DNA of 64,000 bases. It comes from CAYOSU01 sp964406735 (GTDB lineage Bacteria > Bacillota > Clostridia > Christensenellales > CAMQZB01). Below are positions 1 to 7,822 of the stretch, one piece after another (positions within the stretch are counted from its first letter, which is position 1; each line of letters starts with the position of its first letter). A program made the translations under genes and the position numbers. The notes below the pieces were generated by a model, which worked only from the letters and a program-made list of their open reading frames with translations, was not told the origin of the DNA and searched no databases. The stretch spans positions 1 to 64,000 of the forward strand of contig CAYOSU010000001.1 in assembly GCA_964406735.1 (NCBI GenBank), given 5' to 3'.

Positions 1-83
1 ATTATATGAACTGTACTCAATTTTTATAAAAAATGCGCTGTCAGATTTATAATCAAAATAAGACAAATAATCTATAAAAAAAT

Positions 84-118
84 AAACGCACCAAAGCAAA
101 AATGCTCACGGTGCGTTT
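84..118 (-). terminator. Rho-independent terminator of the GH43 gene
   Basis: Perfect 9-bp stem (AAACGCACC at 84-92, GGTGCGTTT at 110-118) with a 17-nt loop. Read on the minus strand it is followed by a run of seven T just below position 84. It lies 82 bp beyond the GH43 stop. Bases 1-83 hold nothing else that I can recognise. Confidence 0.75.
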
Positions 119-199
119 TAATTATTTGTTGCGTTATTATGACAAATTTGATTGGAAAGAAAATGTCAATGCAAACGAGCAAAACCGTAATATTTGAAA

Positions 200-1714
200 T
201 TATTGCTTGCTAAATCCAATCTTTAGAAGCTCGATAGGATTGTCTCCGTTAAAGGTAAGATAGAGCGCGTTTACGCCTGCTTTCGGGAGAGAAATCGACG
301 AATCTGACCAGTCTTTTGAAGGCTTAAGCGTTATTGCCCCACAATAATTATCGCCCAATGAAACGGATATTTTGCCGCCTTTTCCGCGATACGTTACGGT
401 TAAAACACAAGGTTCATTGAAGTCAAAATATTTAAATCCTACGAGCGTTCCGTCCATTACGTTGGTGATATAACGTTCGTCGTTTCCGTGCGTAATATAA
501 GGAATATCGGCGTTTACCACACGATTTGTTGCGTGTGGCATGCGACCGTTTGTGAGGTTGCAGCAAACTGCTGCCGGATATTCGCCCTCGATCTTGAGCG
601 GTCTTCCGTTCAAGCCACAGCTCGTGCATTCAACTTGTGCGATTGAGCCGTCTTCTGCGATCGTAACGGGTTCTGCACACGCCTGACGGCTGAATGTAGT
701 GTTGTGTGTCTGACGGTGATAGAATATATACCACTGCCCGTTGACGCATTCGAGGCTTCCGTGGTTGTTCGCCGTCATATTAAGCCTATCCTCGTGTTTT
801 CTGCCGTTAAAACCGACGTCTCCGTTGGAGTTTATTACTCCTTGATAAACGAAGTCGCGGTCGGGATATTTACTCGTAGCGTAGCAAAGCTCGTTGCTTT
901 CCTGTGAAGAGTAGATAAAGTAATATGTTTCGTTGATTTTACGGCAGCTTGCCGCCTCGTAGAAAGCATGGTATTCAAAGCTCGTGCCAAGACACTGGAA
1001 CTGGCTTGGTGCGATCTGCGTAGGTTTTGATTTTACGGTAAGCATATCGTCGCAAAGCTCGACATGGTATGCACCCATAATATCGTGCTCTAAGGCGTTA
1101 AGTTGCTCTTCAGTGCGCTTAAAGAGCATCTTTTCAACGGGAAGGAGCTGCTCACGAGGTATAAATTTAGGCTCGTGGTCAGGCTCTCCGCGTCCATTTG
1201 CCGCTCCGCTGATGAGAGAAAGCCCCCAACCGTAATAAATCCTTATCGTACCGTCGTCGTTGATGACTGCGGGATCGCCCGTAATGTACTCCAAAAACAG
1301 CGAGCCATCGGGATTTTTGACGTTGCCCAAGTACTCGTACTTTCCGCCCGGAGTATCGCTTACGGCGACGCTGAACGGTGTATTAAATCCGGCGCCAGCA
1401 GGGCCTGAAAGTGTGTAATATAAGTAAAATCTGCCGTCATTGCCTTGAACAACGTCGGGTGCGTAAAGGTCCATGCAACCCTCTTTTGCGTTTGGATCTT
1501 GCTCACAGCGGTAAATTACTCCGTCGCAACGCCAATCCGAAAGGTCGTCAAGAGGTGCGGACCAGCAAAGATAGTCTCCCATCTCGCAATATCTCTCGCC
1601 TCCCTCTCTGTCGTGCGAACCGAATAGATATATCCTATCGCCGAAAACGTGAGGTTCGCCGTCTGGGATATAGACATCGAGCGGTAAAAACGGGTTAAGT
1701 GCTTGTCTTTTCAT
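200..1714 (-). CDS. Glycoside hydrolase family 43 protein with C-terminal CBM6-like domain
   Basis: Predicted five-bladed beta-propeller glycosidase acting on arabinose- or xylose-containing glycans. The N-terminus carries the GH43 start DGEPHVFGDRIYLFGSHD (residues about 18-35), whose first Asp is the likely general base. A second conserved block, YITGDPAVIND, follows near residue 145, and FYEAASCRKI near residue 253 should hold the catalytic Glu. Residues about 390-504 form a beta-rich tail resembling a CBM6 sugar-binding domain. There is no signal peptide, so it should act in the cytoplasm on imported oligosaccharides. An AGGAG site precedes the ATG. It starts 53 bp after the TetR-type regulator gene on the same strand and may be co-transcribed with it. 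The family call is firm; whether the substrate is arabinan, arabinoxylan or another glycan cannot be read from the sequence. Confidence 0.88.
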   Translation of the reverse strand: MKRQALNPFLPLDVYIPDGEPHVFGDRIYLFGSHDREGGERYCEMGDYLCWSAPLDDLSDWRCDGVIYRCEQDPNAKEGCMDLYAPDVVQGNDGRFYLYYTLSGPAGAGFNTPFSVAVSDTPGGKYEYLGNVKNPDGSLFLEYITGDPAVINDDGTIRIYYGWGLSLISGAANGRGEPDHEPKFIPREQLLPVEKMLFKRTEEQLNALEHDIMGAYHVELCDDMLTVKSKPTQIAPSQFQCLGTSFEYHAFYEAASCRKINETYYFIYSSQESNELCYATSKYPDRDFVYQGVINSNGDVGFNGRKHEDRLNMTANNHGSLECVNGQWYIFYHRQTHNTTFSRQACAEPVTIAEDGSIAQVECTSCGLNGRPLKIEGEYPAAVCCNLTNGRMPHATNRVVNADIPYITHGNDERYITNVMDGTLVGFKYFDFNEPCVLTVTYRGKGGKISVSLGDNYCGAITLKPSKDWSDSSISLPKAGVNALYLTFNGDNPIELLKIGFSKQ

Positions 1715-1767
1715 AAAAATCTCCTTATCTTATATAAAAATTTTAATTATTTGAGAAATAATAATGA

Positions 1768-2310
1768 TTAGTTATTCGTGTCATAGAACGGAACACCGTC
1801 CTTATCGGGTTTTCCAAGTAAGCTTTCGACGAACTTCATTATTATAGAGGTTAATTCCTCGGGCGTTTCCTTAAAACCTCCAACTATCCAAGAAGTAAGC
1901 ATGCTACTGGTTCCGCCGCAAATAAATGCGTTTTGATAATTTGAAAGGAACGCTAAGTTGTAACCTTCTGCTTTGATCCCTAAAACGACTCGTGCAATAT
2001 CGATATTTGTTTTCAAAAGGCAGGCAGAAAGCTCTTTGTTTGTATATACGAATGCGCAAGCATCGTAAATATACGTTTGAATAGAGGATTTCCTATCTTT
2101 GGAATCGTACCTGAACGTAATAAAAGTTCTTGCAACAGCATCAACTAAGACGTCTTCGGGCTTTTCAAAATACTTATAAAACGTCGTTCTGTTAACGTTT
2201 GCTGCAAGACAAAGCTCAGAAACGGTTATTTCGCTTAAGTCTTTGTTTTGCATAAGACAAACGAGCGAATCAAGCAGCGTCTCTTTTGTTTTAAATACTC
2301 TTGGGTTCAT
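1768..2310 (-). CDS. TetR/AcrR family transcriptional regulator
   Basis: 180-aa DNA-binding regulator. The N-terminal helix-turn-helix runs through TKETLLDSLVCLM, then SEITVSELCLAANVNRTTFYKYF, the classic TetR recognition helix ending in TFYKYF. The remaining 120 residues are helical, as expected for a ligand-sensing dimer domain. I chose the ATG at 2310 because an AGGAG site sits just upstream and the HTH starts at the usual distance; the frame stays open back to 2442, but those extra residues do not fit the family and would run through the promoter. It is divergent from the esterase gene at 2463, and a palindrome at 2367-2380 overlaps its own -35 box, so autoregulation plus control of the esterase is likely. 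The ligand is unknown. Confidence 0.88.
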   Translation of the reverse strand: MNPRVFKTKETLLDSLVCLMQNKDLSEITVSELCLAANVNRTTFYKYFEKPEDVLVDAVARTFITFRYDSKDRKSSIQTYIYDACAFVYTNKELSACLLKTNIDIARVVLGIKAEGYNLAFLSNYQNAFICGGTSSMLTSWIVGGFKETPEELTSIIMKFVESLLGKPDKDGVPFYDTNN

Positions 2311-2341
2311 AAACACTCCTGAGAATCTAATTTGTAAAAAT

Positions 2342-2370
2342 ATTATATACAAACGATCAAATAAAGTCAA
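2342..2370 (-). promoter_or_regulatory. Promoter of the TetR-type gene
   Basis: On the minus strand, -35 TTGACT (2365-2370), 17-bp spacer, -10 TATAAT (2342-2347). The -35 box overlaps the palindrome at 2367-2380. Confidence 0.7.
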
Positions 2371-2380
2371 CAAATGTTGA
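2367..2380. promoter_or_regulatory. Candidate TetR operator palindrome
   Basis: Perfect inverted repeat TCAACA-AA-TGTTGA between the divergent regulator and esterase genes. It overlaps the regulator's -35 box and lies 18 bp upstream of the esterase -35. The position is typical for a TetR repressor controlling a divergent pair. Binding is inferred. Confidence 0.55.
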
Positions 2381-2398
2381 TGTCGTAAAATTGACGGA

Positions 2399-2428
2399 TT
2401 GACAAAAGCGAGAAGTGCAATGTATAAT
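2399..2428 (+). promoter_or_regulatory. Promoter of the anchored esterase gene
   Basis: -35 TTGACA (2399-2404), 18-bp spacer, -10 TATAAT (2423-2428). Confidence 0.7.
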
Positions 2429-2462
2429 AATAAAAACCACACAGCTAAGGGAGGAAATGAAT

Positions 2463-3422
2463 ATGGCGTGGTATTGGTATGTAATAATCGCAGTAGTAGC
2501 GTATCTGATTGCTTGCATTGTGTATTTTATGGTGATCGGCAAGTCTTTTAAGCCCGGACTTCAAAACGAAGCGTACGGAGATGAAAGGTACAACGAGCTC
2601 AAAGAAAAGGGCGTTGAGACCGATCACAAGGTATATACCGACGAAGAGATCGCAAAAGATCCCACCAAAGGAACGGTAAGACTTGTATATATGCCCGTTG
2701 ATAGCGGTGAGAAGACCAAATATATGTTGGTGTGTCCCGGTGGTGGTTATCTCAACCTTTCGACTTCGGGAGAAGGATATTGCATCGGCAGAAAAGCAAA
2801 TGAGGCAGGTTATACTGCATTCGTTCTTGAATATAGGGTCGGTGAAAACTGTTCCGACCACGCTCCGCTTGAAGATCTTGGCAGAGCGATCCAATTTATC
2901 AACGCCAATGCAGATAAGTTTAACGTGGAGACTGAAGGCTATTCGATATGCGGTTTCTCAGCAGGTGGCAATCTGATCGGTTTGTTCGGTACAGATAAAT
3001 ACGGATACAAAAACTTCGACGGCGTAGCAAAGCCTGCGGCGATATTGATGGGCTATCCGTGGTGCAATCCAAATGAGAGAGTATGGAACATTTTGCAGTT
3101 TGCAATCATTCACGGCTTAAATAAAAGAGGATGCGGCGCATTCTTGTCCGGAGACGTCTCACAAAAATCGCTTAACACAATGAGAGTTCACAAACACTTA
3201 ACGAGCGATTATCCTGCAACGTATATAATGCAGGGTGATTACGACGTTCTCGTCCCTAAAAAGACGCACGCCGACGTTCTCGTAAAAGGACTTAAAGAAA
3301 ACAACGTGACGTATAAATACGACGTTTATCATAACGTCAATCACGGCTGTGGACTTTGTGTCGGCGGTGCGGCAGAAGGCTGGATAGACAACGCTCTCGC
3401 TTTCTGGAAAGAGCAAATGTAA
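2463..3422 (+). CDS. Membrane-anchored alpha/beta hydrolase (esterase/BD-FAE-like)
   Basis: 319-aa serine esterase. Residues 1-25 form one hydrophobic helix followed by a Lys, a signal anchor placing the enzyme on the membrane. The catalytic set is visible: PGGGY oxyanion-hole motif near residue 90, nucleophile elbow GFSAGG near 162, acid in QGDYDVLV near 262 and His in NVNHGCG near 295. The family includes acetyl-xylan and carbohydrate esterases that strip acyl groups from glycans, which fits the glycosidase-rich window; the substrate is inferred. The start at 2463 is preferred over the ATG at 2457 because GGAGG ends at 2454, leaving a normal 8-nt gap. It is divergent from, and probably controlled by, the TetR-type regulator. 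Confidence 0.8.
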   Translation: MAWYWYVIIAVVAYLIACIVYFMVIGKSFKPGLQNEAYGDERYNELKEKGVETDHKVYTDEEIAKDPTKGTVRLVYMPVDSGEKTKYMLVCPGGGYLNLSTSGEGYCIGRKANEAGYTAFVLEYRVGENCSDHAPLEDLGRAIQFINANADKFNVETEGYSICGFSAGGNLIGLFGTDKYGYKNFDGVAKPAAILMGYPWCNPNERVWNILQFAIIHGLNKRGCGAFLSGDVSQKSLNTMRVHKHLTSDYPATYIMQGDYDVLVPKKTHADVLVKGLKENNVTYKYDVYHNVNHGCGLCVGGAAEGWIDNALAFWKEQM

Positions 3423-3519
3423 AGCATTACACTTCATAAAAGCAAAATAGTAGATGATAATGCTCATATTGCATAAAAACAATGTGCAATATGAGCAAAT
3501 TTATCATATAGGTAAAACG

Positions 3520-4038
3520 ATGAATATTACGATAGAAACGGAAAGATTGATATTAAGACCTCTCGTTTCAAGCGATGCAGAGGCGGCGTTTAAGTGGTGC
3601 GGAGATAAAGACGTAAATAAGTATATGATCTATCCTCTTTATCATAGCGCAGATGAAGTAAGAGAATGGGTCGAAAGTCGAAATATTGACGATTCAGACA
3701 ACTACGACCTTGGCATTGTTCTTAAAGGAACGGGCGAGCTCATAGGCTCGGGCGGACTTACCTACGATAAAGACAGAGATGCTTGGGAGGTTGGATATAA
3801 CCTGAGAAAAGATATGTGGGGACAGGGCATTGCCGTAGAGGCGATGAACGGAATAATTGCCGAAGTAGATAAAACCCGCGGAATAAAAACGCTTTACGGA
3901 TCTTGCGCAAAAGAGAACGCAAGGAGCAGAAGAGTATTGGAAAAGCTTGGATTGATATATTACAGAGACCGTGTTTACGAAAAAGCAGACGGAAGCCGAT
4001 CCTTTGACGCAATAGAACTTATAAAACACTTTGAATAA
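3520..4038 (+). CDS. GNAT family N-acetyltransferase (RimJ/RimL-like)
   Basis: 172-aa acetyl-CoA-dependent acetyltransferase. It opens with ETERLILRPLVSSDA, the signature of the RimJ/RimL subgroup, and contains the acetyl-CoA-binding stretch NLRKDMWGQGIAVEAM (residues about 90-105, with the Q/R-x-x-G-x-G/A variant WGQGIA) and SRRVLEKLGL near residue 143, the usual C-terminal helix. Targets in this subgroup range from ribosomal proteins to antibiotics and small amines, so no substrate is assigned. The start at 3520 gives the normal N-terminus; a modest AGGT site lies 7 nt upstream. The frame is open back to 3454 but the extra 22 residues are not family-like. It ends 127 bp before tRNA-Thr. Confidence 0.85.
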   Translation: MNITIETERLILRPLVSSDAEAAFKWCGDKDVNKYMIYPLYHSADEVREWVESRNIDDSDNYDLGIVLKGTGELIGSGGLTYDKDRDAWEVGYNLRKDMWGQGIAVEAMNGIIAEVDKTRGIKTLYGSCAKENARSRRVLEKLGLIYYRDRVYEKADGSRSFDAIELIKHFE

Positions 4039-4124
4039 GTGTGAGAGTAAAGCGAGATATTTCCAAAAAGAGATAAAATATCGTGAGTTTTTGTGATTTG
4101 ATGTACAATTTACCCTTTTTTCGC

Positions 4125-4153
4125 TTGCAAGTTTGCTCTTGTTGTGATACAAT
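4125..4153 (+). promoter_or_regulatory. Promoter of tRNA-Thr
   Basis: -35 TTGCAA (4125-4130), 17-bp spacer, -10 TACAAT (4148-4153), 12 bp before the tRNA 5' end. Confidence 0.6.
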
Positions 4154-4165
4154 AATGCGGTAAAT

Positions 4166-4241
4166 GCTGGTGTGGCTCAGTCGGTAGAGCAATTGATTCG
4201 TAATCAATAGGTCGCGGGTCCGATTCCCGCCACCAGCTCCA
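4166..4241 (+). tRNA. tRNA-Thr (anticodon CGT), CCA encoded
   Basis: Cloverleaf read directly: acceptor GCTGGTG pairs with CACCAGC, D stem GCTC/GAGC, anticodon stem ATTGA/TCAAT with loop TTCGTAA giving anticodon CGT (reads ACG), T stem GCGGG/CCCGC, discriminator T, encoded CCA at 4239-4241. A long antisense open frame across it is an artefact. Confidence 0.95.
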
Positions 4242-4247
4242 AACAAA

Positions 4248-4279
4248 CAGACCCCAAGAAATGGGGTCTGTTTTGTTTT
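4248..4279 (+). terminator. Terminator behind tRNA-Thr, also the first segment of the repeat unit
   Basis: CAGACCCC (4248-4255), 7-nt loop, GGGGTCTG (4263-4270), then TTTTGTTTT. It ends tRNA-Thr transcription. Because it belongs to the 132-bp repeat, the same hairpin recurs at about 4380 and 4512. Confidence 0.75.
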
Positions 4280-4639
4280 ACGCTGACGGTGGGAGAGCAG
4301 GAGCAAACTTTAGTTTCTCCGAAGTTGCGACGTTAAGTCGCAACCACGAGCCGAAAGGCGAGTATTCCTGCCAAGTAGGCAGACCCCAAGAAATGGGGTC
4401 TGTTTTGTTTTACGCTGACGGTGGGAGAGCAGGAGCAAACTTTAGTTTCTCCGAAGTTGCGACGTTAAGTCGCAACCACGAGCCGAAAGGCGAGTATTCC
4501 TGCCAAGTAGGCAGACCCCAAGAAATGGGGTCTGTTTTGTTTTACGCTGACGGTGGGAGAGCAGGAGCAAACTTTAGTTTCTCCGAAGTTGCGACGTTAA
4601 GTCGCAACCACGAGCCGAAAGGCGAGTATTCCCGCCAAA
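4248..4639. repeat. Three tandem copies of a 132-bp hairpin-rich element
   Basis: Unit starts at 4249, 4381 and 4513. Copies 1 and 2 are identical, and copy 3 matches apart from one T-to-C change and divergence after about 4638. Each unit holds several hairpins: the terminator-like CAGACCCC/GGGGTCTG stem, a GGAG/CTCC stem with AAACT/AGTTT inside, and a perfect 8-bp stem GTTGCGAC-GTTAA-GTCGCAAC. The later two copies are preceded by GTAG one base before the first stem. The period equals 44 codons, so one frame stays open through all copies, but it has no ribosome binding site and starts inside the terminator. I read it as non-coding, perhaps a REP-like element. Three identical copies exceed a short read, so copy number may be an assembly estimate. 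Confidence 0.9.
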
Positions 4640-4756
4640 GAGAGAATCGCATAAATAAGGTTGCTTTTTCAAAACCAATAAAAATCAACGCAGATATTTG
4701 TAATTATCAAAAGCGTAGTGCTATAATATAGCAAAACAAGCGATTTAGGAGAATGC

Positions 4757-5665
4757 ATGAACAAAAGATATAGGATTTCACGGCGTTTTTTGATATTTTG
4801 GACGCTATTTATAGGGCTTGGTGCGGTTGCCGGGGCAACGGGAATGCTTTCAGATCCAAGCGGCAAAGCGTTGGGTATGGACGGGATGCTTCCGTTTTTT
4901 CAGATGTTACCGTTTTCAGATGTGTTATTCCAAGATTTTGTGTTTTCGGGCATAGCACTACTTATCGTAAACGGAATTACCAACTTGGTGGCGGCGGTGC
5001 TTCTTATTATGAAAAAGAAAGCAGGCGTTGTCTTAGGCGGAGTGTTCGGATTCACTCTAATGCTGTGGATAATTATACAATTTATAATTTTTCCGTTCAA
5101 CTTTATGTCGACAATATATTTTATTTTCGGACTTTGCCAGCTAATTTGCGGTATTGTATGTTACGTTGGTTTTATGCAAAGCGGATTTTCTTTTGACGAA
5201 AGCCGTTATACGAACGTTGGCAAGGATAAAAGCAAGCTCGTTATATACTATTCAAGAGAGGGCTACACGAAAAAGCTTGCGTATGAAATGGCAAACGCAA
5301 GCGGAGCGGAAATATTTGAAATAAAGACAACAGAGAAGACGGACGGAGATGTCGGATTTTGGTGGTGCGGAAGATTTGGCTTAAATAAGCGCTCGATGCC
5401 GCTTGAAAAGTATGAGCTTGAGCTTTTGAAATATGAGAAAATAACGCTCCTATCGCCCGTATGGGTGTTTGGTATAGCCGCACCCGTCAAAACGTTCTTA
5501 GAAATAGAGGGAAAGGATCTCGACCATTTTGAGTTCGTGTCCGTGCATTTTATGAAAGCGAGATTTTCTCATCTCAAAAATGAGGCGGAATCATACGCAA
5601 AAACGAAATGCTCGTCGTATAAAAGTTATTCCTCGCATTTCGGGGTTATGAAAGAAATAAAATAA
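4757..5665 (+). CDS. Four-helix membrane protein fused to a flavodoxin-like domain
   Basis: 302-aa fusion. Residues 1-140 contain about four hydrophobic helices (around 10-30, 52-78, 85-110 and 114-138). Residues about 153-300 form a flavodoxin-type FMN domain starting LVIYYSREGYTKKLAYEMA, where SREGYT is the FMN phosphate loop, and continuing with LLSPVWVFGIAAPVKTFL, the second FMN-contact strand and loop. The expected role is membrane-associated electron transfer. The partner of the membrane half is unknown and I do not recognise the N-terminal domain as a named family. An AGGAG site 5 nt upstream supports the start. It stands alone between the repeat array and a bidirectional terminator. 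Confidence 0.72.
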   Translation: MNKRYRISRRFLIFWTLFIGLGAVAGATGMLSDPSGKALGMDGMLPFFQMLPFSDVLFQDFVFSGIALLIVNGITNLVAAVLLIMKKKAGVVLGGVFGFTLMLWIIIQFIIFPFNFMSTIYFIFGLCQLICGIVCYVGFMQSGFSFDESRYTNVGKDKSKLVIYYSREGYTKKLAYEMANASGAEIFEIKTTEKTDGDVGFWWCGRFGLNKRSMPLEKYELELLKYEKITLLSPVWVFGIAAPVKTFLEIEGKDLDHFEFVSVHFMKARFSHLKNEAESYAKTKCSSYKSYSSHFGVMKEIK

Positions 5666-5673
5666 CAAATAAA

Positions 5674-5702
5674 AACGCTCCGATAATTCGGAGCGTTAAT
5701 TT
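5674..5702. terminator. Bidirectional terminator between convergent genes
   Basis: 10-bp stem AACGCTCCGA (5674-5683) with TCGGAGCGTT (5688-5697). A-rich sequence on the left and AATTTTT on the right give U tracts on both strands, serving the flavodoxin fusion and the GH20 gene. Confidence 0.8.
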
Positions 5703-5720
5703 TTGTATTGAGCGATAAAA

Positions 5721-7622
5721 TTATATGCCAAGCGCCTTTTTTACTTTCTTTCTGATTGCGTCAAGTGCAATATGTAAGAAGGAACCGCCTATAGGAGAAA
5801 GAACGTATAGGTCGATATAATATAACGGCGACTTGTTTTTGAGCTGTCTGCGCCATTTATTGACCGCTTTTATCGTACCTTTTGCCGTTTTATCGTAAAA
5901 ACCAAAGCAGTCTATGGCTTTGTTCCTTGCGTTCCAAAGGTTAGCATGCTCTTCGCGCGTTTCCTCTATCAAAATGTCGATGTTGTCAAGATATTGAATT
6001 CTCTTCTCGATAGACATAGTCTTCTCGTTTTCGATATAATCTCTCAACATCGCACCGACCGAGATCTGCGTGATTGCGTTGTTGATCTCTCTTGCGACGA
6101 GCTCGGACTCTTTAGAGGTTAAGACCGCGTCTTGAAGGGCATCGTGGCACATTGCCATATGGCGGAGTATCTTGTCGGCTCTATATCGAATGACTGTTCC
6201 TCCCAAAATGTTGCCTGTAAGTTCCGACAAGGGATCAAAGAGACTCTTGTGATGACTTGCTACGGTATAAGCAAGGAAGGATCTCGATCTGCAATCGACG
6301 TCCCTTTCGACCTCGTATTTAGTATATTCACCAACCGTATAAGCAATCTGCGCCAAGGTATCTCCTTCGTCGAGATAGAAGTAGCGATTAATGAACGAAA
6401 GCAAGCTCTCTAAGTCCTCCTTTTCGCTATTCCATGAAAGCATTGCGGCAAAGGAGAGAGGTATATAGGTAAACGGCAGGTATTGAACGTGTCCCATATC
6501 GCCCCAGTCTGTCAAAAGTAAGCCCTTTGTGCCGTACTTTTTGCCTGCGAAAACGGCGTTACGGATGTTTGTAAGCGAAACGTCCGTTTTTTGCGAGAAC
6601 GCACACCAGGTTGACGAGCCGGGGCAAACGATGAAATCTCTGCCAGCGTCCTTGTATTTTGCGCAATGCTCGTCGAACGGATGGTTAGCTTCGTAGCCCC
6701 ACTCCAAAACGGTAACGTCGCTTGGTAGTTTGCTTACAAGCTCGGGATGTTTTATCACGATGTCGCCCCACATCATCATCTTCTTGTCGAAGAATTTGCA
6801 GACCTCGTGCATCTTGAGCGTATAGTCAAGATAAAGATCCTTTGACTCAACACCCTTTTTTGCGAGAGAATCAAGGCCGAACGGCTCGTCAAGGCATACG
6901 TTGAAGTTTTCGGACGAGAAGTTAGGAAGCAAGTCGTCGCACATTTTAGCGACAAGTTCTATGGTGTCGGGGTTTGTCGGGTCTGCGGTTTGTTTTGTTG
7001 CGTCGAACGCAAGGTGCTTGTATTCGTCCGCTTTAAGCCAGTCTGCCATATGTCCCAACGAGTTTTGATTTGGCGTAAGGTCTATGCAACGCTCCTTGCA
7101 ATACTGGTCGAACGCGCGTATTTCTTCGGGTGTAAGCGGCGTTTTATTCTCCCAAAACTTTGGGAAAGAGGGATAAGCGAACGAAAAGCCCTCGATATAA
7201 AGCTCGAGATGATTCATTTTCAGCATAACGAGGTCGTCAGCGATTTTTTTGAGCGTGTCAAGCGTCGGCACTTTGCCTCGACTTATGTCGAGCATATACC
7301 CACGCACGGGGAAGTCAGGATGATCGTATATTTCGAGTGCATTGAGGGTATCCGTGCTGTCGAATATCTGCCTAAGCGTTGCGAGGGCATAAAGTATACC
7401 GCTGTTGTCGCTGTGAGTGATGACGATATTTGCCGGCTTGATAGAGAGCTTGTATCCCTCAGACGGCAAACGTTTGTCGAGTATACAGGTTATTTTACCT
7501 TCAAGCGTAAGCTTTTTAGCGTACGGAACGGTGATGGTCGTAAGGTCAAACTTCACTACGGTCGACGGAACGTTAGATATCTCGATACTTTTTACTTGCG
7601 GTGTCAAAATTAACTCGTTCAT
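5721..7622 (-). CDS. Glycoside hydrolase family 20 beta-N-acetylhexosaminidase
   Basis: 633-aa enzyme predicted to remove terminal GlcNAc or GalNAc from oligosaccharides by substrate-assisted catalysis. Residues 1-100 form the small GH20b domain; the TIM barrel begins with FPVRGYMLDISRGKVPT (about 104-120). The diagnostic Asp-Glu pair is in FNVCLDEPFGL (D245, E246), and later barrel blocks MMMWGDIV and LLLTDWGDMGH are present. There is no signal peptide, so it should act inside the cell. I chose the ATG at 7622 because AGAGGAT lies 4 nt upstream; an open frame extends to 7652 without a binding site. A palindrome lies in the leader (7637-7654). Mucin or milk-type glycans are likely substrates given the nearby fucosidase and galactosidase, but this is inference. 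Confidence 0.87.
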   Translation of the reverse strand: MNELILTPQVKSIEISNVPSTVVKFDLTTITVPYAKKLTLEGKITCILDKRLPSEGYKLSIKPANIVITHSDNSGILYALATLRQIFDSTDTLNALEIYDHPDFPVRGYMLDISRGKVPTLDTLKKIADDLVMLKMNHLELYIEGFSFAYPSFPKFWENKTPLTPEEIRAFDQYCKERCIDLTPNQNSLGHMADWLKADEYKHLAFDATKQTADPTNPDTIELVAKMCDDLLPNFSSENFNVCLDEPFGLDSLAKKGVESKDLYLDYTLKMHEVCKFFDKKMMMWGDIVIKHPELVSKLPSDVTVLEWGYEANHPFDEHCAKYKDAGRDFIVCPGSSTWCAFSQKTDVSLTNIRNAVFAGKKYGTKGLLLTDWGDMGHVQYLPFTYIPLSFAAMLSWNSEKEDLESLLSFINRYFYLDEGDTLAQIAYTVGEYTKYEVERDVDCRSRSFLAYTVASHHKSLFDPLSELTGNILGGTVIRYRADKILRHMAMCHDALQDAVLTSKESELVAREINNAITQISVGAMLRDYIENEKTMSIEKRIQYLDNIDILIEETREEHANLWNARNKAIDCFGFYDKTAKGTIKAVNKWRRQLKNKSPLYYIDLYVLSPIGGSFLHIALDAIRKKVKKALGI

Positions 7623-7636
7623 TTTATCCTCTTTTG

Positions 7637-7654
7637 AGTTGCAATAATGCAACT
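7637..7654. promoter_or_regulatory. Palindrome in the GH20 leader (GTTGCA half-sites)
   Basis: Perfect 7-bp arms AGTTGCA and TGCAACT separated by ATAA, about 15-30 nt downstream of the likely start point given a -10 TACAAT at 7675-7680 (minus strand). The same half-sites recur at 27443-27459. It could be an operator or a leader hairpin. Confidence 0.45.
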
Positions 7655-7733
7655 TGTTTTCATTTGTTTTATCTATTGTAGCACAAAATCCCTAAAAATA
7701 ACAATAGCAGAGAGTGATAAACAAAAATAATCA

Positions 7734-7762
7734 TTGTATTTTCATTGATTTTGTGATAAAAT
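7734..7762 (+). promoter_or_regulatory. Promoter of the anchored EEP-family hydrolase gene
   Basis: -35 TTGTAT (7734-7739), 17-bp spacer, -10 TAAAAT (7757-7762). Confidence 0.55.
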
Positions 7763-7822
7763 TATAATGAAAAGAGGCGTTTTTGCAAACTCCTTGGAAA
7801 AATTCAAACGTGAGGCGAAAAT

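Noticed and set aside
4019..4306. Antisense open frame across tRNA-Thr (contains GNRTRDLLITNQ)
   Set aside because: This peptide is the well-known translation of a tRNA antisense strand and not a protein.
4248..4639. CRISPR array
   Set aside because: Repeats are contiguous, 132 bp long, with no unique spacers and no cas genes.
4261..4731. 156-aa open frame through the 132-bp repeats
   Set aside because: It starts inside the tRNA terminator with no ribosome site. The period of 132 bp is divisible by three, so one open unit stays open in all copies; this is not evidence of coding.
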